A stretch of 10,258 nucleotides of DNA from Acidobacteriota bacterium (GCA_021851465.1 JAJZDL010000101.1:1-10258), one strand, 5' to 3'; counted from the first letter of the stretch, positions 1 to 8,260 are shown. Notes: generated by a model from the sequence alone, not told the origin. A program made the numbers and translations.

Positions 1-2315
1 TTGTTGCCGCTCTTTGGGTCGATCCAGTAACTGGGCGCGATCATGCCGTCGGAGGTCATGGCGGTAATCACGTCGTTTACCACGTCCTGCTCGGAGAGCC
101 CGATGAGGCTGGCCTTTTCGCGGTTGATGTTCAGCGCAATGCCTGGATAGTCGAGGTTCTGGGGGATGTAGACGTCGCTGACATTCGGCATCGCCTTGAT
201 CTTGTTCGCCAGTTTTTTGGCAAGAGCATAGGCGCTGTCCATGTCCATGGAGCTGATCTGAATGTCGATCGGGGCAGGCAAGCCCTGGTTGATGACGCCA
301 TCCACCAGGCCGCCCGCCTGGAAATAGGTGCCTAGTTCGGGCATCTGTTGGGAGAGCTTCTCGCGCACAAGCCGCATGTATTCGTAGCTGCCGATGCTAT
401 GGTCCTCTTTCAGGCTGGTCTGGACGAAGGCCGTGTCCATCGAAGCATTGGTGGTGAAGATGGAGGAAAGGTCGGGATAGACGCCGATATTGGAGACGAT
501 CATGCCCATGTCGGACGGTTTAACCACGCTGCGTATGATGTCTTCGACCTTGGAGATGTAGTTGTCGCTTACCCCAAGCCGCGTGCCGCTCGGCATGTGG
601 ACGTCGATGACGAACTGTCCTGGATCTGTGCGGGGAAAGAAGGCCCGCCCCAGAATGGGGAAGAGCAGCGCCAGTATGAGGACAATACCGCCAAGAATGG
701 TTGCAGCGGTAAATCCTGGGCGGCGCATTGCGCGCTTCGCCAGGCCCTCATACCAGTTCAGCATGTGCTGAAACTTCTCATTGAACTTGCGTTCGAAACG
801 CGCGAAAAATCCCTGGTTCTCTCCGTCTCCGTGCTCATCGTCGTGCGAGAGGCGGATAAAGTTGGCGCAGTAGAGCGGTACCACGGTCATCGCGAAGAAG
901 TAGGATGCGAAGATCGAGAGCACGACGCCGAGCGCCAGCGGCGTGAAGATGTACTTGCTGATGCCGGAGAGGAAGCTCACCGGAAAGAAGACGATCGAGG
1001 TCGTCGAGGTTGCCGCCAGAACGGCAAGGGAGACCTCCATACCGCCTTTCTCGGCCGCATCGCGTGGCGAATGCCCCATCTCCATATAGCGGAAGATGTT
1101 CTCCAGGACGACCACGGAGTCGTCGATAAGGCGGGAGAAGGCAAGGGCTAGACCGCCGAGGATCATTGTGTTGATCGACCCGCCCATGGCATTGGTCAGC
1201 AGCAGACAGACCAGCGCGGAGAGCGGAATCGACAGCAGCACGGCGAAGGTTGCCCGCGGACTGCCGAGAAAGACCAGAATCATGATGCCGGTCAGCCCCA
1301 GCCCGATGCTGGCCTCCTTGACCAGGTTCTTGATGGCCATCTTTACGAACACCGACTGGTCGAAGGCGACTGCGGTCCTAAGCGTATCTGGGACGTCGAC
1401 CAGATGCTTGATGGCCTCTCTCATTCCATTGACGATGGTGATGGTGTTGCTGTCGCCACCCTGCTTGAAGATCGGGACGTAGACGGAGCGTTGTCCGTCG
1501 ATGCGCACGATGTTGTACTGTAGCGCGCCCGAGTCCTCCGCCTTGCCGATGTCGGCCACCAGCACCGAGGCGTTGCCCACCGACTTGAGCGGCATCTCGT
1601 TCATGGAGTTGGCGTCGGGAAACTGGCTGTTGGCGTAGATGTTGAAGTCCTTGGAGCCGATGCGCACGTCGCCGGCGGGCAGAATCAGGTTCGAGTTGTT
1701 GACCGCCGTCACCACGTCGTTGAGGCTGAGGTTGCGCGCCTCCATCTTCAACGGGTCGACGTAGACCTGGATCTGCCGGTACGTTCCGCCGAAGGGTTGC
1801 GGCACCGACGCGCCCTGCACGCTCGATATCTGGTTGCGCAACTGGAACTGTGCCAGGTCTTTCAGGCTTGTCTCGTTCAGCCCTTTTCCCTTGAGCGTAA
1901 TAAGGCACACAGGCTGGGTCGAAGCATCCAAGCCAAGCACGACTGGAGGCAGCGTTCCAGGCGGCAGGCGGCGCAGGTCCGCCATGGCCAGGTTGGCAAT
2001 GTTGCTCAGCGCCGCATTGGGGTCGGTGCCCGGCTTGAAGTAGATCTTGATGAGGCTGACGCCGGTCAGCGAGCGCGATTCGCTGTGGTCGATGTTCGCG
2101 CCCAGGGTAAAGAAGCGCTCGAAGGTATCGGTAATGTCGGCCTCGATCTGCTCGGGCGGCATTCCGTTGTAGAAGGTGGCAACCACCACCACGGGCATGT
2201 CGATCGGGGGAAAGAGATCGACCGGCATGCGAAGGGTATTGACAACGCCGACGAGGGCCACCATCAGGCAGAGCATGATGATGAAAAAGGGAAAACGGAG
2301 GGCAAATTTTGGCAT
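1..2315 (-). CDS. RND-family efflux permease, HAE1/AcrB-like (3' end outside window)
   Basis: Inner-membrane proton-driven pump subunit of a tripartite efflux system. I translated the minus strand from the ATG at 2313-2315 and found an open frame of about 771 codons to the window edge. AcrB relatives are usually 1030-1060 residues, so roughly the last 270 (the final membrane helices) are missing. The N-terminus starts with a membrane helix (FALRFPFFIIMLCLMVAL) followed by a typical MPVDLFP stretch. The hallmark helix-4 segment RLIDDSVVVLENI puts the paired aspartates at residues 398-399, matching AcrB D407/D408 of the proton relay. The large porter loops lie before and after the first helix block. 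GGAGG at 2325-2329 sits nine bases before the start, and TAATG overlaps the adaptor's stop codon, which implies coupled translation. The substrate (drug, dye, metal or lipid) cannot be told from the sequence. The frame shows no internal stop. Confidence 0.93.
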   Translation of the reverse strand, partial: MPKFALRFPFFIIMLCLMVALVGVVNTLRMPVDLFPPIDMPVVVVATFYNGMPPEQIEADITDTFERFFTLGANIDHSESRSLTGVSLIKIYFKPGTDPNAALSNIANLAMADLRRLPPGTLPPVVLGLDASTQPVCLITLKGKGLNETSLKDLAQFQLRNQISSVQGASVPQPFGGTYRQIQVYVDPLKMEARNLSLNDVVTAVNNSNLILPAGDVRIGSKDFNIYANSQFPDANSMNEMPLKSVGNASVLVADIGKAEDSGALQYNIVRIDGQRSVYVPIFKQGGDSNTITIVNGMREAIKHLVDVPDTLRTAVAFDQSVFVKMAIKNLVKEASIGLGLTGIMILVFLGSPRATFAVLLSIPLSALVCLLLTNAMGGSINTMILGGLALAFSRLIDDSVVVLENIFRYMEMGHSPRDAAEKGGMEVSLAVLAATSTTSIVFFPVSFLSGISKYIFTPLALGVVLSIFASYFFAMTVVPLYCANFIRLSHDDEHGDGENQGFFARFERKFNEKFQHMLNWYEGLAKRAMRRPGFTAATILGGIVLILALLFPILGRAFFPRTDPGQFVIDVHMPSGTRLGVSDNYISKVEDIIRSVVKPSDMGMIVSNIGVYPDLSSIFTTNASMDTAFVQTSLKEDHSIGSYEYMRLVREKLSQQMPELGTYFQAGGLVDGVINQGLPAPIDIQISSMDMDSAYALAKKLANKIKAMPNVSDVYIPQNLDYPGIALNINREKASLIGLSEQDVVNDVITAMTSDGMIAPSYWIDPKSGN

Positions 2316-3598
2316 TACTGAGCGCCTCCGTTGCTTGCTTCCGCTTTCGTGTCGATCATGCCGCCCGATTCGCGCATAGTTTCGGAGGGTGGCGTATGCA
2401 CGAGGATCGGAGAGACCTCTTCTCCCTCGGAGTACTTCTCCTGGTCGCCCAGAATCACCCGGTCGCCCGGCTGAAGGCCGCTCTTGATCTCAGCCAGCGT
2501 CGATCCGCGCAGCCCTACCTCCACGTTGCGGATGTGAACGCGATTGCTCGAATCCAGCGCGTAGACGGTCTCCTGTGTCCCGCTGAGCACCAGGGAATCG
2601 ACCGGAATGGTCGTTACGTTGTCTGAGTGGGCGAGCCGCATCTCGGTATTGGCGTACATGCCGGGATCGATTGAGAGGTCTTTGTTCTCGACATCGACCT
2701 CGGTCTGCATGGTCCGCGTCTCGAAGTTCACCTCACGCGTGAAGCGCACGACCTTGCCGGTAAAGGAACGGCCAATGGCATCCACCCGGATCTGCATCGT
2801 GTCGCCGATATGGACGTACTGAACATCGTTCTCTGGAACCGGCATACGGAGGCGCAGCAGGCCGCTCTCCGAAAGCCGTACGATCGGGATGTCCTGTACA
2901 TCGTTGTTCGAGCCGCTTTGGATCAGCGCTCCGGTGTCCGCATAACGCCATATGATCACGCCATCCAGCGGCGCCACCACGTTGGTATAGTCCTGCAGCG
3001 CCTGCACCCTGTTGTTGTCGGCGCTGGCCACCTCTGCGTGCTCCTGCGCGGCCGCCGCCGCGGACTTGGCTGCGTCGACCTCCGCCGCCGAGGAGAGGTC
3101 CTTGCCCTGCGCATCGTCCAGTTCCTGTTGCGCGATCAGGCCGGGCTGGGCCTTCGAGGTTGCCAGGAGCCGTACATAATCGGCATGCAAGGCCGCGTGG
3201 GTTGCCTCGGCGCGGTTGATCTCATGCTGCGCGCGGAGCAGGTCGTCCTTGGTCCGCTGCACCTCGTATACGGTGCCCTTCAACTGCGCGCTCAACTCGG
3301 GCACCTCCAGCACGGCCAGGGTCTGCCCTGCGCGCACCCGGTCGCCAATGTCCACGTTGATCTTCACCATGTAGCCGGTCACCTTGGGGTGAACATCGAC
3401 CACTTGGTAGGGCTGGAACTGCCCGGCAAGGCTCAACGTGTGCGCTATGTCTCCGCGCTGTGCCGTGGCCACCTGGGCGGTTGGTATCGCCGCGGCGATC
3501 GCATCCGAGTGTGAGCTTTTGCCATTGCACGCAACCATGACGGCCAGAACTGGCAACGCCATTGCCGCTGCGAGGATCGTGGAGGTTCGCTTTCGCAT
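2315..3598 (-). CDS. RND efflux periplasmic adaptor (membrane fusion protein, HlyD/AcrA family)
   Basis: Periplasmic adaptor linking the RND pump to an outer-membrane channel; 427 residues. The N-terminus (MRKRTSTILAAAMALPVL) is a signal peptide ending in AVMVAC, so Cys24 is probably lipidated; Met at the -3 position of the lipobox is slightly atypical. First lipoyl half about residues 66-100 (GYMVKINVDIGDRVRAGQ), alpha-helical coiled coil about 105-200 with an Ala/Glu-rich second helix, second lipoyl half 207-226 (VVAPLDGVIIWRYADTG), beta-barrel about 245-322 including FTREVNFETRTMQ, and a membrane-proximal domain about 328-400. I chose the ATG at 3598 because it opens the signal peptide and has AAAGGTG about eleven bases upstream. 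The frame stays open to 4117, but that extension has no domain and overlaps the preceding small gene. It shares one base with the permease start. No TolC-type outer-membrane gene is in the window. Confidence 0.92.
   Translation of the reverse strand: MRKRTSTILAAAMALPVLAVMVACNGKSSHSDAIAAAIPTAQVATAQRGDIAHTLSLAGQFQPYQVVDVHPKVTGYMVKINVDIGDRVRAGQTLAVLEVPELSAQLKGTVYEVQRTKDDLLRAQHEINRAEATHAALHADYVRLLATSKAQPGLIAQQELDDAQGKDLSSAAEVDAAKSAAAAAQEHAEVASADNNRVQALQDYTNVVAPLDGVIIWRYADTGALIQSGSNNDVQDIPIVRLSESGLLRLRMPVPENDVQYVHIGDTMQIRVDAIGRSFTGKVVRFTREVNFETRTMQTEVDVENKDLSIDPGMYANTEMRLAHSDNVTTIPVDSLVLSGTQETVYALDSSNRVHIRNVEVGLRGSTLAEIKSGLQPGDRVILGDQEKYSEGEEVSPILVHTPPSETMRESGGMIDTKAEASNGGAQ
2325..2329 (-). promoter_or_regulatory. 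Ribosome binding site for the RND permease
   Basis: GGAGG on the minus strand, nine bases before the permease ATG and inside the 3' end of the adaptor gene. Together with the TAATG overlap it fixes the permease start and suggests stop-start coupling. Confidence 0.7.
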
Positions 3599-3636
3599 AA
3601 GTCGAATGCACCTTTGATATGAATTTGGTTTTGCGG

Positions 3637-3670
3637 GCCTGCGATGGCAGGCACATTCTCCGACGGAGAA
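3637..3670. promoter_or_regulatory. Two adjacent inverted repeats upstream of the efflux adaptor gene
   Basis: Seen directly: GCCTGC-GATG-GCAGGC at 3637-3652 (six perfect pairs, four-base loop) and TTCTCCG-A-CGGAGAA at 3656-3670 (seven perfect pairs around a single central base). They lie in the 134-base gap between the small membrane-protein gene and the adaptor, 39 to 72 bases from the adaptor ATG. The second is a compact, nearly perfect dyad of the size of a repressor operator. The first could instead be an RNA hairpin. I see no convincing -35/-10 pair beside them and no regulator gene in the window, so function is inference. Confidence 0.4.
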
Positions 3671-3732
3671 CATGCCTTGTTTCATCCGGCCATAAACTGG
3701 ATCGAATGACTCGGAATTGACCGTGGTGTTGG

Positions 3733-4131
3733 CTATACGAGGGCAGGAGGGGGACGCACAAAGAAGATGGGCAGGATGCTGCGACCCAGATGTCGCGCAC
3801 GGCGTGCGTCCCGCTCCCTTTGGCACGAAGCTGCCGGAGCCAACAGGCCAACGGCCAGAAACGAAACCAGGAAACCAATGGTTGGAACGAGGAATGCGGG
3901 TTCGGCAACCGGCTTGATGCGGGTTGCAAGCAGGCCCTCCGGTGTGCTGGACTGCTCGTCTCCAGAGATCAGCTTTCCAGTGGGAAGACGATGGCTGTTC
4001 GGCGGTGGAGGATTGTAGAGCGACAGCTTGTATTGCAGCCCCCAGCCGAATACGCAACAGGCCAGTCCTAGGCAGACTATGCTCCCCAAGAGGCCAGTTA
4101 GCCGAATTTTCTTCCAACGGTTCACGTTCAC
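3733..4131 (-). CDS. Small two-helix membrane protein of unknown function, upstream of the efflux genes
   Basis: I do not recognise a named family. From the GTG at 4131 it is 132 residues: a short basic N-terminus (NRWKKIRLTG), a hydrophobic helix about 11-34 rich in Cys, Gly and Leu, a Pro-rich linker (YNPPPPNSHRLPTGK), a second helix about 79-102, and a basic tail (QRERDARRARHLGR) ending in a short hydrophobic piece. The layout suggests an inner-membrane protein with the linker outside the cytoplasm. Start is uncertain: GTG at 4131 or 4125 both precede the basic segment and neither has a strong ribosome site; an ATG at 4320 would add a prefix of no membrane-protein character. It is co-oriented with and 134 bases ahead of the adaptor, so it may be the first gene of the efflux operon. 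Both helices in one frame make a real gene likely but not certain. Confidence 0.6.
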   Translation of the reverse strand: MNVNRWKKIRLTGLLGSIVCLGLACCVFGWGLQYKLSLYNPPPPNSHRLPTGKLISGDEQSSTPEGLLATRIKPVAEPAFLVPTIGFLVSFLAVGLLAPAASCQRERDARRARHLGRSILPIFFVRPPPALV

Positions 4132-4261
4132 CGCAATCCAGATCGAAACATGCTCAGACTGCCCGGCCCACCGCACGCGCTTACACGCACGCTTCCTGAT
4201 CCACCATACTACACTTTGACGACAGAACACCGCGAAGGGTTGCAAGATCCCCCTCCCATTG

Positions 4262-4459
4262 TCAGAAGAGATTATGTGCGTAACGGTCTGGCCTTTGGAG
4301 GGAGGAATGTTCACATCCATTTAACCTGCCGATACGATCGCGAGCTGTCCAAAAGCCTGGGCCGATGTATTTTGCGGGATGGGCAGAGAACTCCGGCGAC
4401 GACCGTACAGTTACGGGTGTTAACGCTTTCCGCCGCGGCGACAGGGACGTAGTACGCAT
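4262..4459 (-). CDS. Possible small ORF (65 aa) directly after uvrC
   Basis: Doubtful gene. On the minus strand AGGAGG (4464-4469) lies four bases before an ATG at 4457-4459, 20 bases after the uvrC stop, and opens a 65-codon frame ending in TGA at 4262-4264. The predicted protein starts MRTTSLSPRRKALTP and is basic and polar, with no membrane helix, signal peptide or motif I know. The ribosome site is the strongest in the neighbourhood and is the main reason for listing it. Against it, residue content and codon use look like non-coding sequence. If unreal, the 348 bases from 4132 to 4479 are simply the spacer between uvrC and the efflux cluster, with no clear terminator or promoter visible. 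Confidence 0.25.
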   Translation of the reverse strand: MRTTSLSPRRKALTPVTVRSSPEFSAHPAKYIGPGFWTARDRIGRLNGCEHSSLQRPDRYAHNLF

Positions 4460-4479
4460 GGTTCCTCCTGGGGCCCGCT

Positions 4480-6357
4480 CTATGCAGCAGGCGGTTCGCC
4501 ACGGAAGTGCTCGCGAATGCGCGCCGCTGTGGCTGCGTTGACCACGGCCGCCAGCGCATCCACCTCCGCCAGTTGTATTGCGCGCACACTGCCGAAGTGC
4601 TCCAGTAGGCGCTGGCGGGTACGCGGGCCAACGCCGGGAATTGCGTCCAGCACGGAGTCGCGGTCGCGCATCTCGCGGCGCTTGCGATGATAGGTGACGG
4701 CGAAGCGATGGCTCTCGTCGCGAATTTTTTGTATCAGATGCAGCACCGGGGAGCGGCGTTCGAGGACAATGGGCTCCACCTCCTGCCCGTAGACGTAGAG
4801 CAACTCCTCGCGTTTTGCGATGGAGGCAAGCGCGGGCTGCTCCGGCACTCCGGGTTGAATGCCGATCTCCGCCAGCGCGGCGGCCGCTGCGTGCAGTTGG
4901 CCCACTCCGCCATCGATCAGAATCAACGAGGGCATGGGCTTTTTCTCCTCCAGCAGGCGCTTGTAGCGGCGGCCAACGACCTCGCGCATGGAGGCGAAAT
5001 CGTCCACGCCGCCGACGGTCTTCACCTGGAACTTGCGGTAGTCGGACTTCTGCATCGCTCCTTCCTGCCACACGACCATGGAGGCGACGGTCTGCGCGCC
5101 CTGAATGTGTGAGATGTCGAAGCACTCGATGCGCTGCGGCAGCTTCTCCAGCGTTAGAGCGTCCTGCAGCGCTCTCTGAATTGCCTCGATGCCCGGCTGC
5201 AGCACGCGGAAGCGCTGGTCGTAGGACTGCTTTGCGTTGAGGCAGGAGAGATCGACCAGCGAGCGCTTCTCGCCGCGCTGCGGCGCAAGGATCTCGATGC
5301 GATGCCCCGTGCGCTCGCTCAGCAGATCGGCCAGTACGGCGCGGTCGGGGAAGTCGATCGGAAGAAGGACGGAGCGCGGGACGTAGTTGTTGCCGAGGTA
5401 GACCTGCTTCAGAAGGGTAGAGAAGAAGGCCGCGGGGTGGAATTCGTCGGTGGACCCAAGCTGGTCGGAGCCTTCGCTTTCGAGGTCGACCAGCTCCGGC
5501 AGGCCCTCCCAGAAGAGTTCGCGGCGGTCCACGATCTTGCCCGCTCGCATGTGGAAGAGGTTGACCGCAAGCATTCCGTTTTCGTAGTGGAAGCCGAAGA
5601 CGTCTGCGTCCTCGTTGTCGGCGGTGGCGACGCGCTGCTTCTCCTGCATCTGGTGCAGGGTGACGATCTGGTCGCGCAGGCGCGCGGCGAGTTCGTACAG
5701 TTCGGCGGCGGCGGCCGCCTCCATGCGCATTGTCAACGATGTCTCCAGTTCGTTGGGCTTGCCGTTGAGGAAGAGTTGCACGTCGTGGATGGCCTGCTTG
5801 TACGCCTCCGGCGTGGTCAGCCCCTCGACGCAAGGGCCGAGGCAGCGCTTGATGTAGTACTGCAGGCAGGCGCGCGGGTGGTAGCGCGAGAGGTCCACCT
5901 TGCAGCTTGGGATGAGGAAGCTGCGATGGATCAGCTCGACCAGACGGTACGCCAGGCTGCTGGGAAAGTACGGGCCAAAGTAGGCCGAGCCGTCCCTGCG
6001 CAGACGCCGCGTGACAAAGACCTTTGGGAAGCGGTCGTTCATGGTCAGTTGAATGTACGGATAGGTCTTGTCGTCGCGCAGCAGGACGTTGAAGCGCGGC
6101 TGGCGCTGCTTGATGAGGCTGTCCTCGAGCGCCAGCGCCTCTCGCTCGTTGCCAACGGTGATGTACTCGATGTCCACCGCCTCGCGCATCAGCGAGCCGG
6201 TCTTGGCGTTGGCCTGCGCCGCCTGCAGAAAGTAGGAGCGCACGCGGGCGCGCAGGTTCTTGGCCTTGCCCACATAGATCACAGCGCCCTCGGCGTTCTT
6301 GTACAGGTAGCAGCCGGGCAGTGCAGGGATGGTGCGGATTTTCTCGTGCAGATCCAT
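4480..6357 (-). CDS. uvrC: Excinuclease ABC subunit C (UvrC)
   Basis: Dual-incision nuclease of nucleotide excision repair, recruited by UvrB to cut 3' and then 5' of a lesion. The protein has 625 residues, normal for UvrC (about 590-620). GIY-YIG domain about 12-95 (PGCYLYKN, IYVGKAKNLRARVRSYF). Four cysteines at 152, 164, 172 and 176 have the same spacing as the cluster-binding cysteines reported for E. coli UvrC (154, 166, 174, 178). UVR motif about 200-236 contacts UvrB. RNase H-like nuclease core includes ECFDISHIQG (Asp414), LILIDGGVGQL (Asp482) and RDESHRFAV (His550). Two helix-hairpin-helix motifs lie at about 570-618 (LDAIPGVGPRTRQRLLEHFGS). Start ATG at 6357 is chosen because the family N-terminus MDLHEKIRTIPALPG begins there, although no clear ribosome site precedes it; the frame stays open upstream without family similarity. 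Divergent from tpiA, 171 bases apart. Confidence 0.97.
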   Translation of the reverse strand: MDLHEKIRTIPALPGCYLYKNAEGAVIYVGKAKNLRARVRSYFLQAAQANAKTGSLMREAVDIEYITVGNEREALALEDSLIKQRQPRFNVLLRDDKTYPYIQLTMNDRFPKVFVTRRLRRDGSAYFGPYFPSSLAYRLVELIHRSFLIPSCKVDLSRYHPRACLQYYIKRCLGPCVEGLTTPEAYKQAIHDVQLFLNGKPNELETSLTMRMEAAAAAELYELAARLRDQIVTLHQMQEKQRVATADNEDADVFGFHYENGMLAVNLFHMRAGKIVDRRELFWEGLPELVDLESEGSDQLGSTDEFHPAAFFSTLLKQVYLGNNYVPRSVLLPIDFPDRAVLADLLSERTGHRIEILAPQRGEKRSLVDLSCLNAKQSYDQRFRVLQPGIEAIQRALQDALTLEKLPQRIECFDISHIQGAQTVASMVVWQEGAMQKSDYRKFQVKTVGGVDDFASMREVVGRRYKRLLEEKKPMPSLILIDGGVGQLHAAAAALAEIGIQPGVPEQPALASIAKREELLYVYGQEVEPIVLERRSPVLHLIQKIRDESHRFAVTYHRKRREMRDRDSVLDAIPGVGPRTRQRLLEHFGSVRAIQLAEVDALAAVVNAATAARIREHFRGEPPAA

Positions 6358-6528
6358 GGCGATTCGCGGCGCGGAGATGAGCGCTGAGTTGAGTTTAGTC
6401 GCGGACGGGCCGGCCAGCCACGCGCCCGGATTTCGATCTGAGCAATACGACTGCGCGCTGCCCTCAACCAGTTGCACCGCGAGTCGTGCCCTTTCCAGCG
6501 GTGGCCCGCGGATGAAATACTGGTAGCC

Positions 6529-7299
<771 letters not shown>

Positions 7300-7314
7300 T
7301 GCGTGGCCCAATCG

Positions 7315-7341
7315 AGTGGGGGGCAGTCTATGCCCTCCACT
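7315..7341 (+). terminator. Hairpin after tpiA, probable terminator or mRNA 3'-end structure
   Basis: AGTGGGGGGCA (7315-7325), loop GTCTA, then TGCCCTCCACT (7331-7341): eleven pairs with one G-U on the plus strand. It begins 15 bases after the tpiA stop. The downstream bases TACGCTTC are not a proper U-tract, so it may act with Rho or protect the 3' end instead of ending transcription by itself. Confidence 0.5.
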
Positions 7342-7610
7342 TACGCTTCAGGAGGGCAACAAGCAGGGTCTACATCGGAGCGGAGTGGGACGGGAACGCC
7401 CCTATCATCGATGTTCGCCGCTTCCTCCCGCAGAGCAGTCCATCGGCCCTCTACAGAAAGATCGCCTGTTGGACTCGCCGATGAGTTGGATGAAGGTACC
7501 CGCTCCGACGTAGTCGAGATGTTGTGTGGGCGGTCGAGAGGCGGGCCTGGGAGTGTTGGGTACAGGCGGGAAGCGTGGATCGCAGAGGGGTTCGATCGCA
7601 TCTGATTGGC
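7342..7610. other. Unassigned spacer between tpiA and the VOC gene
   Basis: About 270 bases in which I can name no gene. A plus-strand frame from a GTG at 7303 stays open to 7605 (100 codons) but runs through the tpiA hairpin and is a Ser/Arg/Gly-rich sequence typical of non-coding DNA. On the minus strand a short piece reading DYVGAGTFIQLIGESNR (within about 7450-7520) looks faintly protein-like, but it has no start or ribosome site. It could be decayed coding sequence; I cannot identify a source. No clear promoter for the VOC gene is visible. Confidence 0.4.
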
Positions 7611-8138
7611 ATGGCGATTGCGGGTGGGGCTCGGATTGGGCATGTTCATCTGAAGGTGGCGGACCTGGAGCGGGCGCTGGGGTTCTATTCCGGCGTGCTT
7701 GGGTTTGAGGTGACGCAGCGGATGGGGCGGTCGGCGGCGTTTTTGTCGGCGGGCGGGTACCACCACCATATTGGGCTGAATACGTGGGAGAGCGAGGGGG
7801 GCGCGCCGCCAGCGGCGGGTTCGACCGGGCTGTATCATCTGGCGATTGTGTATCCGACGCGGGCGGAGCTGGGCGGGGCGCTGAAGGGGCTGATCGCCGC
7901 TGGGGTGGAGCTGGAGGGTGCGGCGGACCATGGGGTGAGCGAGGCGCTGTATCTGCGCGATCCGGATGGCAATGGGGTGGAGCTGTACTGGGACCGTCCG
8001 AGTGCGGAGTGGCCGAGGACGGCGACGGGCGAGCTGGCGATGGGGACGCGGGCGCTGGATCTGGCGGGGTTGCTGGCGGCGGATGGGACGGGGGACAAAG
8101 CGGAGAAGATGAGCGCACGAGCGAAGGACTTGGGGTAA
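7611..8138 (+). CDS. VOC-fold (glyoxalase/extradiol dioxygenase) protein, CatE-like
   Basis: Metal-dependent enzyme of the vicinal oxygen chelate superfamily; 175 residues, one VOC unit made of two beta-alpha-beta-beta-beta modules (about 8-57 and 72-130). Likely metal ligands by family pattern are a histidine in IGHVHLKVADL (His11 or His13), His76 in GLYHLAIVYP, and Glu124 in the signature DPDGNGVELYWDRP. The GGYHHHIGLNTW and YHLAIVYPTRAEL stretches resemble the COG2514 (CatE, catechol-2,3-dioxygenase-like) group, but full CatE proteins are about twice as long, so a catechol substrate is not established. A tail of about 45 residues (WPRTATGELAMGTRALDLAGLL and beyond) is common in this group. 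The start is uncertain: ATG at 7611, or an in-frame GTG at 7575 preceded by GGCGGGAA. Codons are strikingly G-ending compared with tpiA. It appears to stand alone. Confidence 0.85.
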   Translation: MAIAGGARIGHVHLKVADLERALGFYSGVLGFEVTQRMGRSAAFLSAGGYHHHIGLNTWESEGGAPPAAGSTGLYHLAIVYPTRAELGGALKGLIAAGVELEGAADHGVSEALYLRDPDGNGVELYWDRPSAEWPRTATGELAMGTRALDLAGLLAADGTGDKAEKMSARAKDLG

Positions 8139-8201
8139 GGGTTGCGCCCGATAAGGGGTTGCGCCTTGGGCACTGTTCCGTTCGGCGCTGGAGGGTTGGC
8201 G

Positions 8202-8210
8202 TGCTAGAAT
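8202..8210 (+). promoter_or_regulatory. Extended -10 promoter candidate for yebC
   Basis: TGCTAGAAT matches an extended -10 element (TGn followed by TAGAAT, five of six to consensus). The -35 position about 17 bases upstream is poor (TTCGGC-like), which extended -10 promoters tolerate. It lies 204 bases before the yebC ATG, giving a leader of roughly 200 bases. Confidence 0.35.
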
Positions 8211-8260
8211 CGACAGTTGCGCGGGTTGGCGATGCGTTGCGGTTTCGCGGAGATTTGCGC

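Noticed and set aside
348..1151. 267-codon plus-strand frame opposite the RND permease
   Set aside because: Antisense shadow; the minus strand carries the conserved IDDS motif and a continuous permease frame.
3599..4117. N-terminal extension of the efflux adaptor to an ATG at 4117 (600 residues)
   Set aside because: It would bury the lipoprotein signal peptide inside the protein, has no domain, and overlaps the two-helix membrane gene in another frame.
4205..4225. TACTACA half-site like a BlaI/MecI operator upstream of the efflux cluster
   Set aside because: The matching inverted half TGTAGTA is absent (only a weak 3-of-7 match), so it is most likely chance.
4262..5833. 523-codon minus-strand frame overlapping uvrC
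   Set aside because: Arg/Pro/Ala-rich shadow of uvrC in another frame; only its last 65 codons, behind a real ribosome site, were kept as a doubtful ORF.
5302..6387. 361-codon plus-strand frame antisense to uvrC
   Set aside because: It lies opposite a complete, clearly recognised uvrC and has no family features; high GC makes such open antisense frames common.
6358..6528. Divergent promoters between uvrC and tpiA
   Set aside because: Promoters must lie here, but the best -10-like pieces (AATACT near 6516, TAAACT on the minus strand) lack a partner -35 at proper spacing.
7303..7605. 100-codon plus-strand frame after tpiA
   Set aside because: It runs through the hairpin, starts at a GTG without a ribosome site, and has non-coding-like content.
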